Source: Rhodoferax sp.
GTDB taxonomy: Bacteria > Pseudomonadota > Gammaproteobacteria > Burkholderiales > Burkholderiaceae_C
Assembly (NCBI GenBank): GCA_024235935.1
Contig: JACKLL010000011.1
Location: 43,612-107,611 of the forward strand
Length of the DNA stretch: 64,000 nucleotides
Direction of reading: 5' to 3'
In this document: positions 8,484 through 17,440 of the stretch, in pieces
How the letters are laid out: each line of letters opens with the position of its first letter
How positions within the stretch are numbered: position 1 is the first letter of the stretch
Made by a program: the position numbers and the translations under genes
Notes under the pieces: generated by a model
The model's input: only the letters and a program-made list of their open reading frames with translations
What the model was told of the DNA's origin: nothing
Databases searched by the model: none

Positions 8484-9431
8484 TTACTTGATGAAACGCG
8501 TATCGGCCAACTTGCCCATGTCCGGCAGGCTCTTGATGATGCCGGCCTCCATCAGCAGTCCGGCAGCTTCGTTGCTGAACTGCGCATGCTCGCTGCCGAA
8601 GAACTTCTGGTTGGCGGCACGGTCCTGCCAGCGCAGGTACTTGGCGCTGGCCTCGAATTTCTCGCCCGTCTGCTTGACGTCGGCGCCCATGATCTCGTAG
8701 CTCTTCTTGGGATCGTTCTTGATCATGTCGAGTGCATCGAAGTAGCCGTCCGCCAACGCCTTGGCAGCCTTGGGGTTCTCGGCCAGGAACTTGGGCGTGC
8801 AGCCAAAGGTGTCCATGATCATCGGATAGTCGAGCGTGGTGGCGATGATCTTGCCGGCCTCCGGCTTCTCGCGCACGGCGCCCAGGTAAGGCTCGTAGGT
8901 CATCGCGGCATCGATGCCGGCGGTACCTGCAATCATCGCGTTGGCCGCGGCCTGTGGTTCGAGGTTGACGACCTTGACGTCCTTCACGCTCAGGCCATTC
9001 TTCTGCAGCATCCACGCGAGCGTGAAATACGGGGCGGTTCCAGGCGCGCTGGCCGCGACGGTCTTGCCCTTGAGGTCGCTGATCCTGGCGATGTTGTTCT
9101 TCACGACCATGCCGTCGGCGCCATAGCTCTTGTCCAGCTGGAAGATCTGCGTCGTGGGGATGCCGTTCGCGTTCCACACCACCCAGGTTTCGACGGTCGT
9201 GGCGGCACACTGGATGTCGCCCGAGGCAATCGCCAGGTGACGGTCTTTCTGCGGGATCTTCTTGATGTCGACGTCCAGCCCGTGCTTCTTGAACAGTCCG
9301 GCTTCCTTGGCCAGGGTCAGCGGCGCAAAACCGGTCCAGCCGGACATGCCGATGGCGACCTTGGTCTCCTGCGCCTGGGCCAGCGATGTGGCCAGGGACA
9401 GTGCCAGCAGGGCAAACAGAGTCTTCTTCAT
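8484..9431 (-). CDS. ABC transporter periplasmic substrate-binding protein (NMT1/SsuA-like)
   Basis: A 315-residue periplasmic protein with a signal peptide ending in SLAQA and a mature NMT1/THI5/SsuA-like fold. Visible landmarks are GMSGWTGFAPLTLAKEAGLF near the mature start, the DIKKIPQKDRHLAIASGDI strand-loop, and the SDLKGKTVAASAPGTAPYF ligand-pocket region. The ATG at 9431 is chosen because a signal peptide starts there and GAGGT precedes it; the frame stays open upstream to 9566. It heads the importer operon. The ligand is probably a small anionic or heterocyclic compound, an inference from the family only. Confidence 0.9.
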   Translation of the reverse strand: MKKTLFALLALSLATSLAQAQETKVAIGMSGWTGFAPLTLAKEAGLFKKHGLDVDIKKIPQKDRHLAIASGDIQCAATTVETWVVWNANGIPTTQIFQLDKSYGADGMVVKNNIARISDLKGKTVAASAPGTAPYFTLAWMLQKNGLSVKDVKVVNLEPQAAANAMIAGTAGIDAAMTYEPYLGAVREKPEAGKIIATTLDYPMIMDTFGCTPKFLAENPKAAKALADGYFDALDMIKNDPKKSYEIMGADVKQTGEKFEASAKYLRWQDRAANQKFFGSEHAQFSNEAAGLLMEAGIIKSLPDMGKLADTRFIK

Positions 9432-9587
9432 GACGAAATACCTCGATGGTTGGTTGAAATCGAAACGCACAGAGTGAATCTTGCTGCAACCGGCCGACGG
9501 TGCCCCCTGCACGGGGCAACCCGTCCGAGCTGTCGCAGCAACCGCATCCAAGCTAGCATTTCCCATGCCAGCAAGTTGCGTAGTTTA

Positions 9588-9603
9588 TCTTGTCTATACA
9601 AGA
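9588..9603. promoter_or_regulatory. Putative GntR/HutC-type operator before the ABC importer
   Basis: Inverted repeat TCTTGT-CTAT-ACAAGA, about 157 bases before the binding-protein start. TTGTnTATACAA is close to operators of the HutC subfamily of GntR regulators. No gene of that subfamily is next to it in the window; the GntR gene at 15117 looks FadR/FCD-type and has a different site. Confidence 0.4.
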
Positions 9604-9674
9604 AGGTCGACTCCGTGATAACCCGCACGACAACCCGGCACAGGCGCCCGTGACCGCCTGGTCCATGGCCCCAG

Positions 9675-9699
9675 AAAAAACGGGCCCCGCAGGGCCCGT
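9675..9699 (-). terminator. Rho-independent terminator after the FAA hydrolase gene
   Basis: Read on the minus strand, this is an 8-bp GC-rich stem (ACGGGCCC, 4-base loop, GGGCCCGT) followed at once by a run of T. It begins about 20 bases past the stop of the FAA hydrolase gene. It cleanly ends the SDR-SDR-FAA operon before the ABC importer operon. Confidence 0.88.
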
Positions 9700-9720
9700 G
9701 ATTCCTGGAAGGAAGCGCGC

Positions 9721-10569
9721 TTACAGCTTGAACGGCACCACGGTCTGGCGCTGCTCGCCCAGGCCTTCGATGCCCAGCGTCATGACGTCGCCCTTCTTCA
9801 GGTAGACCGGAGGCTTCATGCCCAGGCCGACGCCGGGAGGTGTTCCGGTGGTGATGATGTCACCGGGCTCGAGCGTCATGAACTGGCTGACATAACTCAC
9901 CAGCTTGGCCACGCTGAAGATCATGGTCTTGGTGTTGCCGGTCTGCATGCGTTTGCCGTTGACATCGAGCCACATGTCGAGCTTCTGCGGATTGGCGATC
10001 TCGTCGCGCGTGACCAGCCAGGGGCCAATGGGGCCGAAGGTATCGCAACCCTTGCCCTTGTCCCAGGTGCCGCCGCGCTCGATCTGGTACTCGCGCTCGC
10101 TGACATCATTGATGGTGCAGTAGCCGGCCACATGGTCGAGCGCCGCCTTCTGCGACACATAGCGGGCACGGGTGCCGATGACCACGCCGAGTTCCACTTC
10201 CCAGTCCGACTTGACCGAACCCTTGGGCAGCATCACGTCATCGTCCGGGCCCTGGATGCAGCTGGTCGCCTTCGTGAAAACAATCGGCTCCTTGGGAATG
10301 GGCAGATTTGATTCCGCGGCATGGTCGGCGTAGTTCAGGCCGATCGCAATGAACTTGGGCACACCGGCCACCGGACAACCCATGCGCGGCTTGCCACGCA
10401 CCAGCGGCAGCTTGTCGGTCTTGAGCTTGCGCAGCTTGGCCAGCGCCGCATCACCGAGTTGATCGGGGGTGACGTCCTTGATGACGGCGCTCAGGTCGCG
10501 CAGCTTGCCATCGGCATCGATCAGACCAGGCTTTTCCTTGCCGGGCTTGCCATAACGAACCAGTTTCAT
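9721..10569 (-). CDS. Fumarylacetoacetate hydrolase family; likely diketo-deoxy sugar acid hydrolase
   Basis: A 282-residue FAH-superfamily C-C bond hydrolase. Landmarks are FIAIGLNYADHAAE, SDWEVELGVVIG (metal-binding acidic residues), DVSEREYQ and GDIITTGTPPGVG. AAAGGA precedes the ATG at 10569. The preceding operon gene at 11451 resembles 2-keto-3-deoxy-L-fuconate dehydrogenase. In the known Xanthomonas-type L-fucose route an FAH protein then splits 2,4-diketo-3-deoxy-L-fuconate into pyruvate and lactate, so that role is the best inference here. Many FAH proteins with other beta-diketo substrates look alike. The gap of 138 bases from the SDR upstream leaves room for a second promoter. Confidence 0.85.
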   Translation of the reverse strand: MKLVRYGKPGKEKPGLIDADGKLRDLSAVIKDVTPDQLGDAALAKLRKLKTDKLPLVRGKPRMGCPVAGVPKFIAIGLNYADHAAESNLPIPKEPIVFTKATSCIQGPDDDVMLPKGSVKSDWEVELGVVIGTRARYVSQKAALDHVAGYCTINDVSEREYQIERGGTWDKGKGCDTFGPIGPWLVTRDEIANPQKLDMWLDVNGKRMQTGNTKTMIFSVAKLVSYVSQFMTLEPGDIITTGTPPGVGLGMKPPVYLKKGDVMTLGIEGLGEQRQTVVPFKL

Positions 10570-10707
10570 GTCTTTCCTTTCGAAGTTGTCTTGTATTTCA
10601 TGTTCACGCCCACTGCGTTCAGGCTGCGTTTGTCAACGGATTCGCAGCCCTTGACCCCCGCGGAGCGAACGCTGAAGTCTATGCGATGCCCATCGGCGGC
10701 ACGCAGG

Positions 10708-11454
10708 TCAATAGGTCGAGCGCCCGCCTGACAGGTCGAACACTGCGCCGGTGGAGAAGGAGCAGTCCTCAGTGCACAGCCAGCTCACCATGGACGCGAT
10801 CTCCTGTGGAGTGCCGAAGCGCCCCATCGGAATCTTGGACAGCATGAACTGGATGTGCTCGGCAGAGATCTGGTCGAAGATCGCGGTCTTGACGGCCGCC
10901 GGAGTGACGCAGTTGACGCGGATGCCGGTGTCGGCCAATTCCTTGCCCAGCGACTTGGTCAGGCCGATCACGGCCGCCTTGCTGGCACTGTAGGCGCTGG
11001 CATTCGGGTTGCCGTCCTTGCCAGCCACCGAGGCGATGTTGACGATGCGGCCATAGTTGCTCGCACGCATGTGCGGAACGATCTCGCGGCAGCAATAAAA
11101 CAGGCCATTGAGATTGACCTGGATGACCTTGTGCCATTCCTCCAGGTCGTAGTCCCATGTCTTGGCATTGGCACCGGCGACGCCGGCCGAGTTCACCAGC
11201 GCGTCGATGGTCTTGGTGTTCTCCAGTGTCTTCTTCACTGCCGCCACTACGGAAGCGTGGTCGCCGACATCCACTTGCACGGAACGGGCCTTGGCGCCGA
11301 GTTCACCGCAGGCACGCGCGAGCGCCGCTTCGTCGCGGTCCCACAGCGTGACGCTGCCACCCGAGGCCAGCACACGCTGCGCAATGGCGTAGCCCAGGCC
11401 GGTCGCGCCGCCGGTGATGACCGCATGGCGGCCGTTGAGATCAAGCTGGTTCAT
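10708..11454 (-). CDS. Short-chain dehydrogenase/reductase (sugar or sugar-acid oxidoreductase)
   Basis: Classical SDR of 248 residues: cofactor motif TGGATGLG, NSAG, catalytic Ser in IASVAG, and YSASK. The ATG at 11454 overlaps the stop of the preceding SDR in an ATGA arrangement, so translation is coupled; a longer reading to 11853 is only antisense-type overlap with that SDR. With its partners it probably oxidises a sugar or sugar-acid hydroxyl using NAD(P). It could be the first dehydrogenase of the route, or act on a product of the FAH enzyme. Confidence 0.9.
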   Translation of the reverse strand: MNQLDLNGRHAVITGGATGLGYAIAQRVLASGGSVTLWDRDEAALARACGELGAKARSVQVDVGDHASVVAAVKKTLENTKTIDALVNSAGVAGANAKTWDYDLEEWHKVIQVNLNGLFYCCREIVPHMRASNYGRIVNIASVAGKDGNPNASAYSASKAAVIGLTKSLGKELADTGIRVNCVTPAAVKTAIFDQISAEHIQFMLSKIPMGRFGTPQEIASMVSWLCTEDCSFSTGAVFDLSGGRSTY

Positions 11455-12185
11455 ATCGTCATTCCCCCGTCCACGGAAAAGATCTGCCCGGTTGCGAACA
11501 CCGATTCGTCGCTGGCCAGATACAGGATGATGGGTGCGATCTCGTCCGCCTGGGCCAGGCGGCCCATGGGCTGGCGTGCCACGAAGTCCTTGCGCGCCTG
11601 CACCGGATCGGCGTAGCTGTTGATGCGCTCCTGCAGCGAAGGCGTGTCGACCGTTCCGGGTGCGATCGCGTTGCAGCGAATGCCCTTGGCCACGAAGTCT
11701 GCCGCAATGCCCTTGGTCAGGCCGACGACGGCGGCCTTGCTGGCACCGTAGATGAAACGGTTCGGCAGACCCTTGAGGCTGCCGCAGACGCTGGCCATGT
11801 TGATGATGCTGCCGCCGCCGTTCTCCAGCATCTTCGGGATCACCGCCTGGCACATCCAGAACTGGGCCCGTGCGTTGAGGTTGAAAGCAAATTCCCAGTC
11901 GGCATCATTGGCCTGCAGGATGCTGCCGTTGTGCACGACACCGGCGCAGTTGAACACCACGTCGATCTTCGCCATGCCCTGCACGATCTTGCCGATGGCG
12001 GCCTTGTCGAGCACGTCGAGCACGGCGGTCTCGACATTGGCCACACCTTCGTAGGCCTTGAGCAGGGCCGGGTCCCGGTCGGTGGCCAGCACCTTGGCAC
12101 CCTCGCGCGCCATGGCCAGCACGCTGGCCTTGCCGATGCCCTGACCTGCTGCGGTCACCAGAGCCGATTTTCCATTCAGTCGCAT
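11451..12185 (-). CDS. SDR, likely 2-keto-3-deoxy-L-fuconate-type 4-dehydrogenase
   Basis: A 244-residue SDR with TAAGQGIG (cofactor loop), NCAGVVHNG, INMASV and YGASK. The pattern GIRCNAIAPGTVDTPSLQERI, then a QPMGR-like stretch and YLASDES, closely matches the BDH2/DHRS6 and bacterial 2-keto-3-deoxy-L-fuconate (or rhamnonate) dehydrogenase group. It would oxidise the C4 hydroxyl of a 2-keto-3-deoxy sugar acid with NAD. GGAGAA lies 6 bases before the ATG at 12185; the longer reading to 12227 lacks such a site. It is the first gene of the SDR-SDR-FAA operon, 75 bases after an operator shared with the gntR promoter. Confidence 0.88.
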   Translation of the reverse strand: MRLNGKSALVTAAGQGIGKASVLAMAREGAKVLATDRDPALLKAYEGVANVETAVLDVLDKAAIGKIVQGMAKIDVVFNCAGVVHNGSILQANDADWEFAFNLNARAQFWMCQAVIPKMLENGGGSIINMASVCGSLKGLPNRFIYGASKAAVVGLTKGIAADFVAKGIRCNAIAPGTVDTPSLQERINSYADPVQARKDFVARQPMGRLAQADEIAPIILYLASDESVFATGQIFSVDGGMTI

Positions 12186-12259
12186 AGTTTCTCCGTTCAG
12201 ATGTAAACCACCATGTCCAGCTGCCACGCCCCGTGTCGGCCGGCAGGCAAGGCCGGTGA

Positions 12260-12285
12260 ATTGGCCTTACCACTTGTCCAATTAT
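12260..12285. promoter_or_regulatory. FadR/PdhR-like operator before the SDR-FAA operon
   Basis: The 26 bases match 15081-15106 at 25 positions (T replaces G at 12277). The core TGGCCTTACCA is one base from the GntR/FCD consensus TGGTnnnACCA, and flanking ATTGG/CCAAT arms add dyad symmetry. It sits 75 bases upstream of the operon start. The exact sharing with the gntR upstream region strongly suggests both are bound by that GntR protein. Confidence 0.75.
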
Positions 12286-12379
12286 GACCCACCCGAAATT
12301 TGCCGGGTCGAACGCCCGGCCGCCCCGACGTCGAAGTCATGCGCGATCGGTGCGCTACCCCCCTTGCACACACGTGCTG

Positions 12380-13858
12380 TCAGTAGTTCACGAATCGCGG
12401 CGGGCCCACGTCGACGGTCGCCATCAAGGCATTCATGTGGGCACGCATCTGTTGCAACTTGAGCGCCTCATGGCCAGGCGCCAGCCACAGGTTGTCGTAC
12501 TCTTCGGGATCCTCTTCATGATCGAACAGCTCGGCGATGTCATGGCCATGGTAGAAAACGCTCTTGTAGCGGCCATCGAACACCATCGACGCATGCGTGT
12601 TGTCGGGGTGGCCGCCCATGGCCTCGCGGTATTCGCAGACCACGGCCTTCTTGTGCACCGAAGGGTCGACCTCTCCGCGCATCAGCGGCAGCAAGGACTT
12701 GCCCTGCATCTCCTGCGGCACACCGAGCCCGCAGGCATCCATCAGCGTCGGCGCCACGTCCACCGTCTCGACCAATGCATCGCTGCGCAGGCCGCTGCGG
12801 AACTGTCCCGGCCAGGACATGATCAGCGGCACCCGCACCAGGCCGTCGAAGAAGCGGCAGCCCTTGAGGATGAGCCCGTGGTCGCCCAGCATCTCGCCGT
12901 GATCACTCATGTAGACGACGATGGTGTTCTCGAGTTGCCCGGTATCGCGCAAGGTCTGCATGATGCGGGCGAACTGCTCGTCGATCTGCTCGATCATCGC
13001 GTAGTAGTTGGCCTTGACATCCAGTGCGTCGTATTCGTTGCGCGCCGAGGCGATCGCGTCATGGCCGCCGTCGGCCGATACCGGCACGATCTTCTTGCGC
13101 ACCCGCGGGTCGTCGGGCAGCTTGGTCTGCTGGTCGATCGCGGCAAATGCCTGCTGTCGCTGCAGGTCGGAATCGCGGAACCGCGGCAGCGGCAATTTGG
13201 CGGGATCATAGCGCGACAGGTATTCCGGCGGCGCATCGAACGGGCCGTGCGGGTCGAACGGGTTGACGCTGATCATCCAGGGACGGTCACGCCGCTCGGT
13301 GATGAAGCGCATGGCCATCTCCGAGCACCAGGTGGTCTGGTGGTACTCGGTCGACACGCCGGGGCCGCAGAAATAGTTCAGGTTGGCGTACAGCGCCTGC
13401 GGGTCGACCTTCTTCTCGTGCTTGAGCCAGTTCTCGTAGTCGTGCCCGTAGGCCTGGTCCGGCGTCGGATGGTGACTCCAGTGGAACAGCCGGTACCCGT
13501 CGTCGGTGCGCACCTCGTAGTGCTTGGCCGCTGCCAGATGCAGCTTGCCGACCAGTGCGCAGTCGTAGCCGGCCTCGGCCAGGCGCTTGGTCACCAGCTT
13601 TTCGTGTGCCGGGAAATACGCATTGCCATTGCGGTACACATGGTGCGATGCCGGATAGCGGCCGGTCAGAAATGTGGCGCGCGCGGGCGTGCAGATCGGG
13701 CTCTGCGTGTAGGCGCGGTTGAAGGCGACGCCGGAGGAGACCAGCGCGTCGATCGCATCCGTACGGATATGCGCGTTGCCCAGCGCATGGATCGTGTCCC
13801 AGCGCTGCTGGTCGGCGCAGTACCAGAGGATGTTGGGACGGGTCTGTGGCTGCTTCAT
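12380..13858 (-). CDS. Cytoplasmic C-type sulfatase
   Basis: Sulfatase of 492 residues that hydrolyses a sulfate ester. The formylglycine-precursor Cys56 is in CTPAR (consensus CxPxR). N-terminal metal ligands are in CADQQR, and SDHGEMLGDHG holds further metal/sulfate ligands. There is no signal peptide, so it should act on a substrate already inside the cell. The start is 3 bases after the stop of the Bug-receptor gene, so receptor and sulfatase form one operon. Context with a sugar-acid dehydratase, a KDF-type SDR and an FAH hydrolase suggests a sulfated sugar or sugar acid. The substrate is inferred. A formylglycine-generating enzyme is not in the window. Confidence 0.93.
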   Translation of the reverse strand: MKQPQTRPNILWYCADQQRWDTIHALGNAHIRTDAIDALVSSGVAFNRAYTQSPICTPARATFLTGRYPASHHVYRNGNAYFPAHEKLVTKRLAEAGYDCALVGKLHLAAAKHYEVRTDDGYRLFHWSHHPTPDQAYGHDYENWLKHEKKVDPQALYANLNYFCGPGVSTEYHQTTWCSEMAMRFITERRDRPWMISVNPFDPHGPFDAPPEYLSRYDPAKLPLPRFRDSDLQRQQAFAAIDQQTKLPDDPRVRKKIVPVSADGGHDAIASARNEYDALDVKANYYAMIEQIDEQFARIMQTLRDTGQLENTIVVYMSDHGEMLGDHGLILKGCRFFDGLVRVPLIMSWPGQFRSGLRSDALVETVDVAPTLMDACGLGVPQEMQGKSLLPLMRGEVDPSVHKKAVVCEYREAMGGHPDNTHASMVFDGRYKSVFYHGHDIAELFDHEEDPEEYDNLWLAPGHEALKLQQMRAHMNALMATVDVGPPRFVNY

Positions 13859-13861
13859 CGA

Positions 13862-14863
13862 TCAGTTCGCCGTGATGCCGGCCGTCTTGACGGTGCGCTC
13901 CCAGCGCTGGTGCTCGCCCTTGAGCAGGTCGGCAAACTCGGCCGGCGTTCCCGCTGGCACGTCGCCGGTCTGTGCGATCTTGTCGTGCACGTCCGGACTG
14001 CTCAAGGCCTTGACCAGTTGCTCCGACATGCGTGCGAGCACGTCGGGCGGCGTACCTGCACGCGCCACAAAACCGAACCAGGCCAGCGACTCGAAGTTCG
14101 GCACGCCGGACTCGGCCAGCGTCGGCAATTCGCCCAGGCCACTGGTGCGCTTGCGCCCGGTGGAGGCGACCGCCACCATTTTTCCGGCCTTGACATGCGC
14201 CTGGATCTCGATCGGCGACAGGAAGGCGCTGTTCACATGACCGGCCAACAGATCCGCCACCGCCGGACCACCGCCCTTGTACGGAACGTGCAGCAGGTCG
14301 ACGCCGGCCTGCTGCTTGAACAGTTCCCCCACCAGGTGCGGCAGGCTGCCGGCACCCGGCGTCGCATAACTGATCTTGCCCGGGCTGGCCTTGGCCGCTC
14401 GCAGGAAATCGGCTGTCGTCTTCAGGCCCAGCGACGGATGCGAGACCAGCACCAGCGGCGTGGTCTGCAGCAGCCCCAGCGGCACGAAGTCCTTCTGCAC
14501 GTCGTAGCTGAGCTTGGGATACACGTATTGCGTGATGACGAATGGCGCGGCCGCCAGCAGGATGGTGTAGCCATCCGGCGCCGCCTTCGCCGCCTCGGCG
14601 ATGCCGATGGTGCTGGCTGCGCCCGGTTTGTTCTCGATGATGAAGGTCTGGCCGGTCTGCTCACCGAGTTTCTGCGCCACGGTGCGCGCCAGGGTGTCCG
14701 ACGCGCCACCTGGCGGAAACGGCACGATCACGCGCACCGGCCTGGTCGGCCAGGACTGGGCCTGCGCACCGGCGGCCAGCAACCCGGCAATGGCAGCCGC
14801 GCAAGCGGCGCGGCCGAGTTGCGCCACCGTTGCACGGCGCGTCCAGGCTGGATGGATGGACAT
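13862..14863 (-). CDS. Bug/TctC-family periplasmic substrate-binding protein
   Basis: A 333-residue extracytoplasmic receptor. It has a twin-Arg-containing N-terminus and hydrophobic signal ending AGAQA, then WPTRPVRVIVPFPPGGASDTL, the family's opening. The VPYKGGGPAV loop and C-terminal GVPNFES region also fit. GAGGAG precedes the ATG at 14863. These receptors bind carboxylates through bridging waters and normally work with TctA/TctB; neither is encoded nearby, which is common for this expanded family in Burkholderiales. It is divergent from gntR and leads the sulfatase operon, so it probably captures the (possibly sulfated) acid used by the cluster. Confidence 0.93.
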   Translation of the reverse strand: MSIHPAWTRRATVAQLGRAACAAAIAGLLAAGAQAQSWPTRPVRVIVPFPPGGASDTLARTVAQKLGEQTGQTFIIENKPGAASTIGIAEAAKAAPDGYTILLAAAPFVITQYVYPKLSYDVQKDFVPLGLLQTTPLVLVSHPSLGLKTTADFLRAAKASPGKISYATPGAGSLPHLVGELFKQQAGVDLLHVPYKGGGPAVADLLAGHVNSAFLSPIEIQAHVKAGKMVAVASTGRKRTSGLGELPTLAESGVPNFESLAWFGFVARAGTPPDVLARMSEQLVKALSSPDVHDKIAQTGDVPAGTPAEFADLLKGEHQRWERTVKTAGITAN

Positions 14864-15080
14864 GGGGGTGTCTCCTCGTCACTTCCAGCACCGCATCGCC
14901 ACCGATGCAGGACGCCATCCACAGTAAAACCTACTGCGGCCGTCCTTGCGCACATCGGATGCGGTCTGGCCACTACACGCCGGAGCCGCCTCGCCGTGCC
15001 AGTGCGACAACCCGGAACCGCCGGCCCGCCGCCATCAGGGTTTCGCCCGATGCTGACGAGTCGGTATGATGCGAGTATTG

Positions 15081-15106
15081 ATTGGCCTTACCACTTGGCC
15101 AATTAT
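15081..15106. promoter_or_regulatory. FadR/PdhR-like operator before gntR
   Basis: It holds ATTGGCC, 9 bases, GGCCAAT, a perfect 7-bp inverted repeat, with the inner TGGCCTTACCA core. It is one base different from 12260-12285. It lies 10 bases before the gntR ATG in the gap shared with the divergent receptor-sulfatase operon, so it can serve autoregulation and possibly both directions. Confidence 0.78.
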
Positions 15107-15116
15107 CGAAAACCCT

Positions 15117-15834
15117 ATGGCCCTCAAGATCGTCGAAACCCAGCGCCTGTACCGCCAGATCGCGGACCAGCTGCGCACCGCCATCCAGTCCGGCGAGTGG
15201 AAGGTGGGTGAACGCCTGCCGGCCGAGCGCGATCTGGCCAAGCAGCTCGGCGTGAGCCGGCCGTCGGTGCGCGAGGCGCTGATCGCGCTGGAGGTCGAAG
15301 GTTTCGTCGAAGTCCGCACCGGCTCGGGCGTCTATGTGCGCGAAGGTCCGGCGCGCAGCTCGGCCGCGGCCGTTGCGCCGCATCCGGCCGAATGGGGCCC
15401 GCTGGAGCTGATCCGCGCCCGGCGCGTGCTCGAAGGCGAGATCGCCGCCATCGCCGCGACGTCGGCCAAGCGCAAGGACATTGCCGCCATGGCCCAGTGC
15501 GTCGATGCAGCGATGCCGACAATGGCATCCTGCCGCTGCAGGGCGACCGCGACTTCCATTCGGCCATCGTGCAGTCCTGCGGCAACAGCGTGCTGATCGA
15601 CACCGTGCAGCGCTTCACGGGACGCACGCCGCGGCCCGATGTTCGAGCGCATGGTCGACCACTTCGAGACGCCGCAGTCGTGGAACTGCCGCCATCGAGA
15701 ACACGACAGATCATCGCCGCGATCCGCGCCCATGACCCGCTGGCCCGTGCGGCCATGCACGAAACATATGGACCGCTCCGCATACCCATTCAACGTCAGC
15801 TGGCGTCACACGCGAACCGGGTACTGCACCATGA
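15117..15834 (+). pseudogene. GntR-family (FCD) regulator, frameshifted in the C-terminal half
   Basis: Residues 1 to about 130 are intact: winged helix with LYRQIADQLRTAIQSGEWKVG, LPAERDLAKQLGVSRPSVRE and GSGVYV, then ELIRARRVLEGEIA. From about 15508 the FCD domain switches frame repeatedly: GDRDFHSAIVQSCGNSVL in one frame, MFERMVDHFETPQSW in another, IIAAIRAHDPLAR in the first of these again. Small indels such as GAGAACACG, where GAGGAACACCG is expected, explain the shifts. The ATG at 15117 was chosen because the operator ends at 15106, although the frame is open to 15066. The likely end is TGA at 15832, overlapping the next ATG. Probably a functional repressor spoiled by sequence errors. 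Confidence 0.8.
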
Positions 15835-17319
15835 CCCATCCGCCTGCATCCCGCCGACGACGTGCTGATCGCCCGCGCGCAGCTCGTCCGGGGCACCGTC
15901 GTCGACGGCATCACCGTGCGGCATCATCCCGCCAGCCTGGGTGGCTACACGCGCCATCGCCGTCGGCGAGCCGGTGCGCCACTACAGCAGATCATCGGCT
16001 TCGCATCGCGCGCCATCGGTGGCAGAGCATGTACATACGCAGGGAACCTCGACATGGGCCCGGACAAGGGGCGACTTCGCGCGCGACCAGCGTTCGGCAC
16101 GCCGACGCGTCAAGCGGGTACCGCCACGCAAAGGCGACCTTCATGGGCCTGAAAGCGCGCCGACGGCCACGTGTTGCCCGCGCGCAACCATCCAGCATCC
16201 TGAGCAGCGTGAACTGCTCAGCCACCGCCGCACAGGCGATTGCCGACCACTTCTCACCAGAACCACCCGCAGGCAATAGCCGACTTTCCGAATGTCGACA
16301 GCGTGGTCGCGTTGACCCACGGCACCGGCTGCGGCATGGATACCGAAGGCACCAGCATGCAGATCCTGCAGCGTACGCTGGCCGGCTACGCCACGCATGC
16401 GAACTTCGCCCGGCGTGCTGGTGGTGGGCACGGGCACCGAATCGGAACCAGATCAACGCACGGCTGGCGACCAGCAGCCTGCGTGAAGGAGAAACCCTGC
16501 GCGTGTTCAACATCCCAGGACAGCGGCGGCACCAGCAAGACGGTCGCCAAAAGGCGTGGCGCTGATCGAGGAGGAATGCTGCCGTAGCCGGAGCCAGCGT
16601 GAGGAATGCGATGCCAGCCACATCACGATCGGCCTGCAGTGCGGTGGCTCGGACGCTTCTCCGGCATCAGCGCCAGCAGCGCTGGGCGCAGCCAGTCGAC
16701 CTGCGCGGTGGCGCGGCGGCACCGCCATCCTGAACGGAACACCCGGGATCTACGGTTGAGCATCTGCTGACGCGCCGTGCGGTGGACAAAGACCCTCGGC
16801 GGCGAAAGCTGATCTCCGTATCAAGTGGTGGGAGAACTACACCGCCATCAACGGCGGCGGATGAACAACAACCCGTCGCTGGCAACAAGGCTGTGACGAC
16901 CACCATTCTGGAGAAGTCGCTTGCGCAGTATTGAGGCGGCACCAGCAACCTGGGCGGTGTACGGTACGCCGAGAGGTCGACAGGCACGGCTTCGTCTACA
17001 TGGACACCCCAGCTACGACCGGTCAGCGCCACCCGGGCAGGTGGCCGCGGCATATTTATGATCTGCTTCACCGGCCGCAGCTCGGCCCTGGTTACGCGCC
17101 ATCGCCGTCGCTGAAGCTGACCACCAACTCAACCTGTGGCGCAAGCAGGGCGACATGGACATCAACTGCGGCGAGATCATCGACGGCGGCGCTGCTCGGG
17201 TAACCGAGATGGGCCAGCGCATCTTCGAACTGGTGCTGTACGCGTCCAGCACCGCCAGCAAGACGACGCCACGGCTGGGCAGAACAGGTTCGTGCCGGCG
17301 AATCGGCGCGGTGATGTGA
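15831..17319 (+). pseudogene. UxaA-family sugar-acid dehydratase (altronate/galactarate type), many frameshifts
   Basis: About 496 codons of a full-length UxaA protein can be followed across all three frames. They are an SAF domain (VLIARAQLVRGTVVDGITV near 15862, then ATRAIAVGEP and NLDMGPDKG), and a catalytic domain (ILSSVNCSATAAQAIADHF near 16192, ALTHGTGCGMDTEG near 16300, ITIGLQCGGSD near 16625, TILEKSL near 16900, DMDINCGEIIDG near 17155). The conserved Cys-containing blocks are intact. The family dehydrates aldonates to 2-keto-3-deoxy acids using a metal. It follows gntR with a probable ATGA overlap. The indels look technical because the motifs survive. The substrate could be altronate, fuconate or a related acid. 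Confidence 0.85.
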
Positions 17320-17440
17320 GCGGCGAAGTCCGACCTGCACCCACTGCCTTGCATCCTGCCGCACCTGTACACATCCAACCGCGCGAGCTGAAGCTGCTGG
17401 CCCTTTCCGGGAACAACCTGTCCGCCATTTGCACACCTCC

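Noticed and set aside
12284..15211. Open frame of 975 codons on the plus strand
   Set aside because: Antisense to the sulfatase and receptor genes, both of which have clear motifs; composition is that of a shadow frame.
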